Assembly (NCBI GenBank): GCA_001787465.1
Contig: MFXJ01000074.1
Location: forward strand, 1 to 6,897
Direction: 5' to 3'
Length of the DNA stretch: 6,897 nt
DNA from: Candidatus Peregrinibacteria bacterium RIFOXYB2_FULL_32_7
GTDB taxonomy: Bacteria > Patescibacteriota > Gracilibacteria > UBA1369 > GWF2-33-10
Shown here one piece after another: positions 6,030 to 6,897 of this stretch. The notes beneath the pieces are model-generated. The model had not been told where the DNA came from. It did not search any database and saw only the letters and a list, made by a program, of their open reading frames with translations. A program made the translations under genes and the position numbers. How positions within the stretch are numbered: position 1 is the first letter of the stretch; each line of letters begins with the position of its first letter.

Positions 6030-6897
6030 TTTTAAACCACAATATATACCTAGACAGAAAAAGGTTATTTTAATCAGTATTTTGATTATAATCGCGATAT
6101 TACTGACTGTTTTTTATACGCTGACAAGTAGAAATTTAAAACATTTGCTGAGAGAAAATTTAATCAGCATGGCTTATTTGGGCAGTTTGCAAATAAATGG
6201 CGATTATCTTGAAAAGATAAATATTGAAGAAGATATGTATACTGAAGAGTTTAAAATGATATCTGATCAACTTAATCAAATTAGAAAAGTTCATGCTGGC
6301 ATACGATATGCTTATACAATGAGAAAAACTGATAAGCCTGATACGGTTAAATTTGTTGTTGATGCTGATAATTATTTAACTGTAGAAAAAATTGATAGAA
6401 ACGGTAATGGCATAATTGATCCTAAAGAAGAACTTCCTATTCCCGGGGAAGAATATAATTATAGTCATGCCCCTCAGCTTGGCGAGGGATTTTCAGTTCC
6501 GACAGCAGATTACGAAATCAATCACGATCAGTGGGGCGATTGGCTGTCTGCTTACGCTCCAATCAAAAATTCTAAAGGCGAAACTGTGGGGATTTTGGGC
6601 ATTGATATGACGGCAAAAAATGTAAAAGAGGTATTAAATAGCATGCAAAGAGCGATTGCGATGTTGGTTGTGTTAATACTCGCTATTGCCAGTTCGTTTT
6701 ATTCAATTATTATTGTTAAAGAAAAGGAATTGATGTTGAGTGAGGAAGCAAATATAATTAAGAGTACTTTTCTTACCAAAATATCTCATGAACTTAGGAC
6801 GCCGATAGTGGCTATTGCTGGATTTGTTGAGTTAATAATGGATACCAATAAAGATTTGCCAAAAGATATGAAATCGCATCTTGAATCAATAAAAATT
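6010..6897 (+). CDS. Membrane sensor histidine kinase, N-terminal part (runs off window)
   Basis: An uninterrupted 296-codon frame runs to the last base without a stop, so the C-terminal kinase part is missing. After a short basic N-terminus comes a hydrophobic helix (about 19-38). An extracytoplasmic sensor region follows (about 40-213), then a second helix (about 215-236), a short helical linker, and a HisKA dimerisation domain. The H-box FLTKISHELRTPI places the phospho-accepting histidine at H260 (6787-6789). The sensor ends in DQWGDWLSAYAPIKNSKGETVGILGID, split here as DQWGDWLSAYAPI (173-185) and GETVGILGID (190-199), typical of PDC/Cache-like folds. It contains DRNGNGIIDPKE (129-140; 6394-6429), which fits the EF-hand calcium-loop pattern. 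There is no room for a HAMP domain between TM2 and HisKA. The ATG at 6010 places TM1 near the N-terminus as expected, but the frame is open further upstream and no ribosome binding site fixes the start. The ligand and partner regulator cannot be told. Confidence 0.9.
   Translation, partial: MDAQNINFKPQYIPRQKKVILISILIIIAILLTVFYTLTSRNLKHLLRENLISMAYLGSLQINGDYLEKINIEEDMYTEEFKMISDQLNQIRKVHAGIRYAYTMRKTDKPDTVKFVVDADNYLTVEKIDRNGNGIIDPKEELPIPGEEYNYSHAPQLGEGFSVPTADYEINHDQWGDWLSAYAPIKNSKGETVGILGIDMTAKNVKEVLNSMQRAIAMLVVLILAIASSFYSIIIVKEKELMLSEEANIIKSTFLTKISHELRTPIVAIAGFVELIMDTNKDLPKDMKSHLESIKI

Noticed and set aside
6416..6610. Forward open frame of 64 codons
   Set aside because: It lies wholly inside the histidine kinase frame, whose motifs are clear, so it is an out-of-frame shadow.

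Overview
The window is AT-rich and carries a compact tryptophan-biosynthesis operon on the + strand, followed by the 5' part of a membrane sensor histidine kinase gene. Base composition is low in G+C, A/T-ending codons dominate, Shine-Dalgarno sequences are almost absent, and genes sit 2 to 21 bases apart. A GC-richer palindromic element lies in frame inside one gene, and its coding text resembles repeats I remember from Patescibacteria (Candidate Phyla Radiation) proteins. Together these suggest a small-genome uncultivated bacterium of that kind. The lineage is inferred from style and memory, not from a marker gene.

Layout. Bases 1-163 hold no convincing gene. They contain a sigma-70-like promoter (84-112) and, just downstream, a perfect 14-base palindrome ACTAGTATACTAGT (122-135). 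That palindrome has the half-sites and spacing of the E. coli TrpR operator and differs only in the two central bases. The first gene (164-448) encodes a TrpR-family repressor, so the operon probably represses itself when tryptophan is abundant. Then follow trpE (451-1938), trpG (1949-2539), trpB (2542-3750), trpA (3772-4533) and a trpC-trpF fusion (4536-5969). No leader peptide, T-box or attenuator is visible.

How the genes work together. TrpE and TrpG convert chorismate to anthranilate. The TrpF and TrpC domains carry phosphoribosylanthranilate through CdRP to indole-3-glycerol phosphate. TrpA and TrpB turn that into tryptophan. The step between, anthranilate phosphoribosyltransferase (TrpD), has no gene in the window.

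The most unusual feature is a 66-base GC-richer inverted repeat (4662-4727) inside trpC. It adds 22 codons immediately before the first barrel strand without breaking the frame. It resembles in principle the protein-coding palindromic elements known from Rickettsia.

From 6010 to the window end lies an incomplete histidine kinase: TM helix, extracytoplasmic sensor domain with an EF-hand-like loop, second TM helix, then a HisKA H-box. It has no evident link to tryptophan synthesis. The window is otherwise a recognisable biosynthetic operon; I do not see a wholly new multi-gene system in it.
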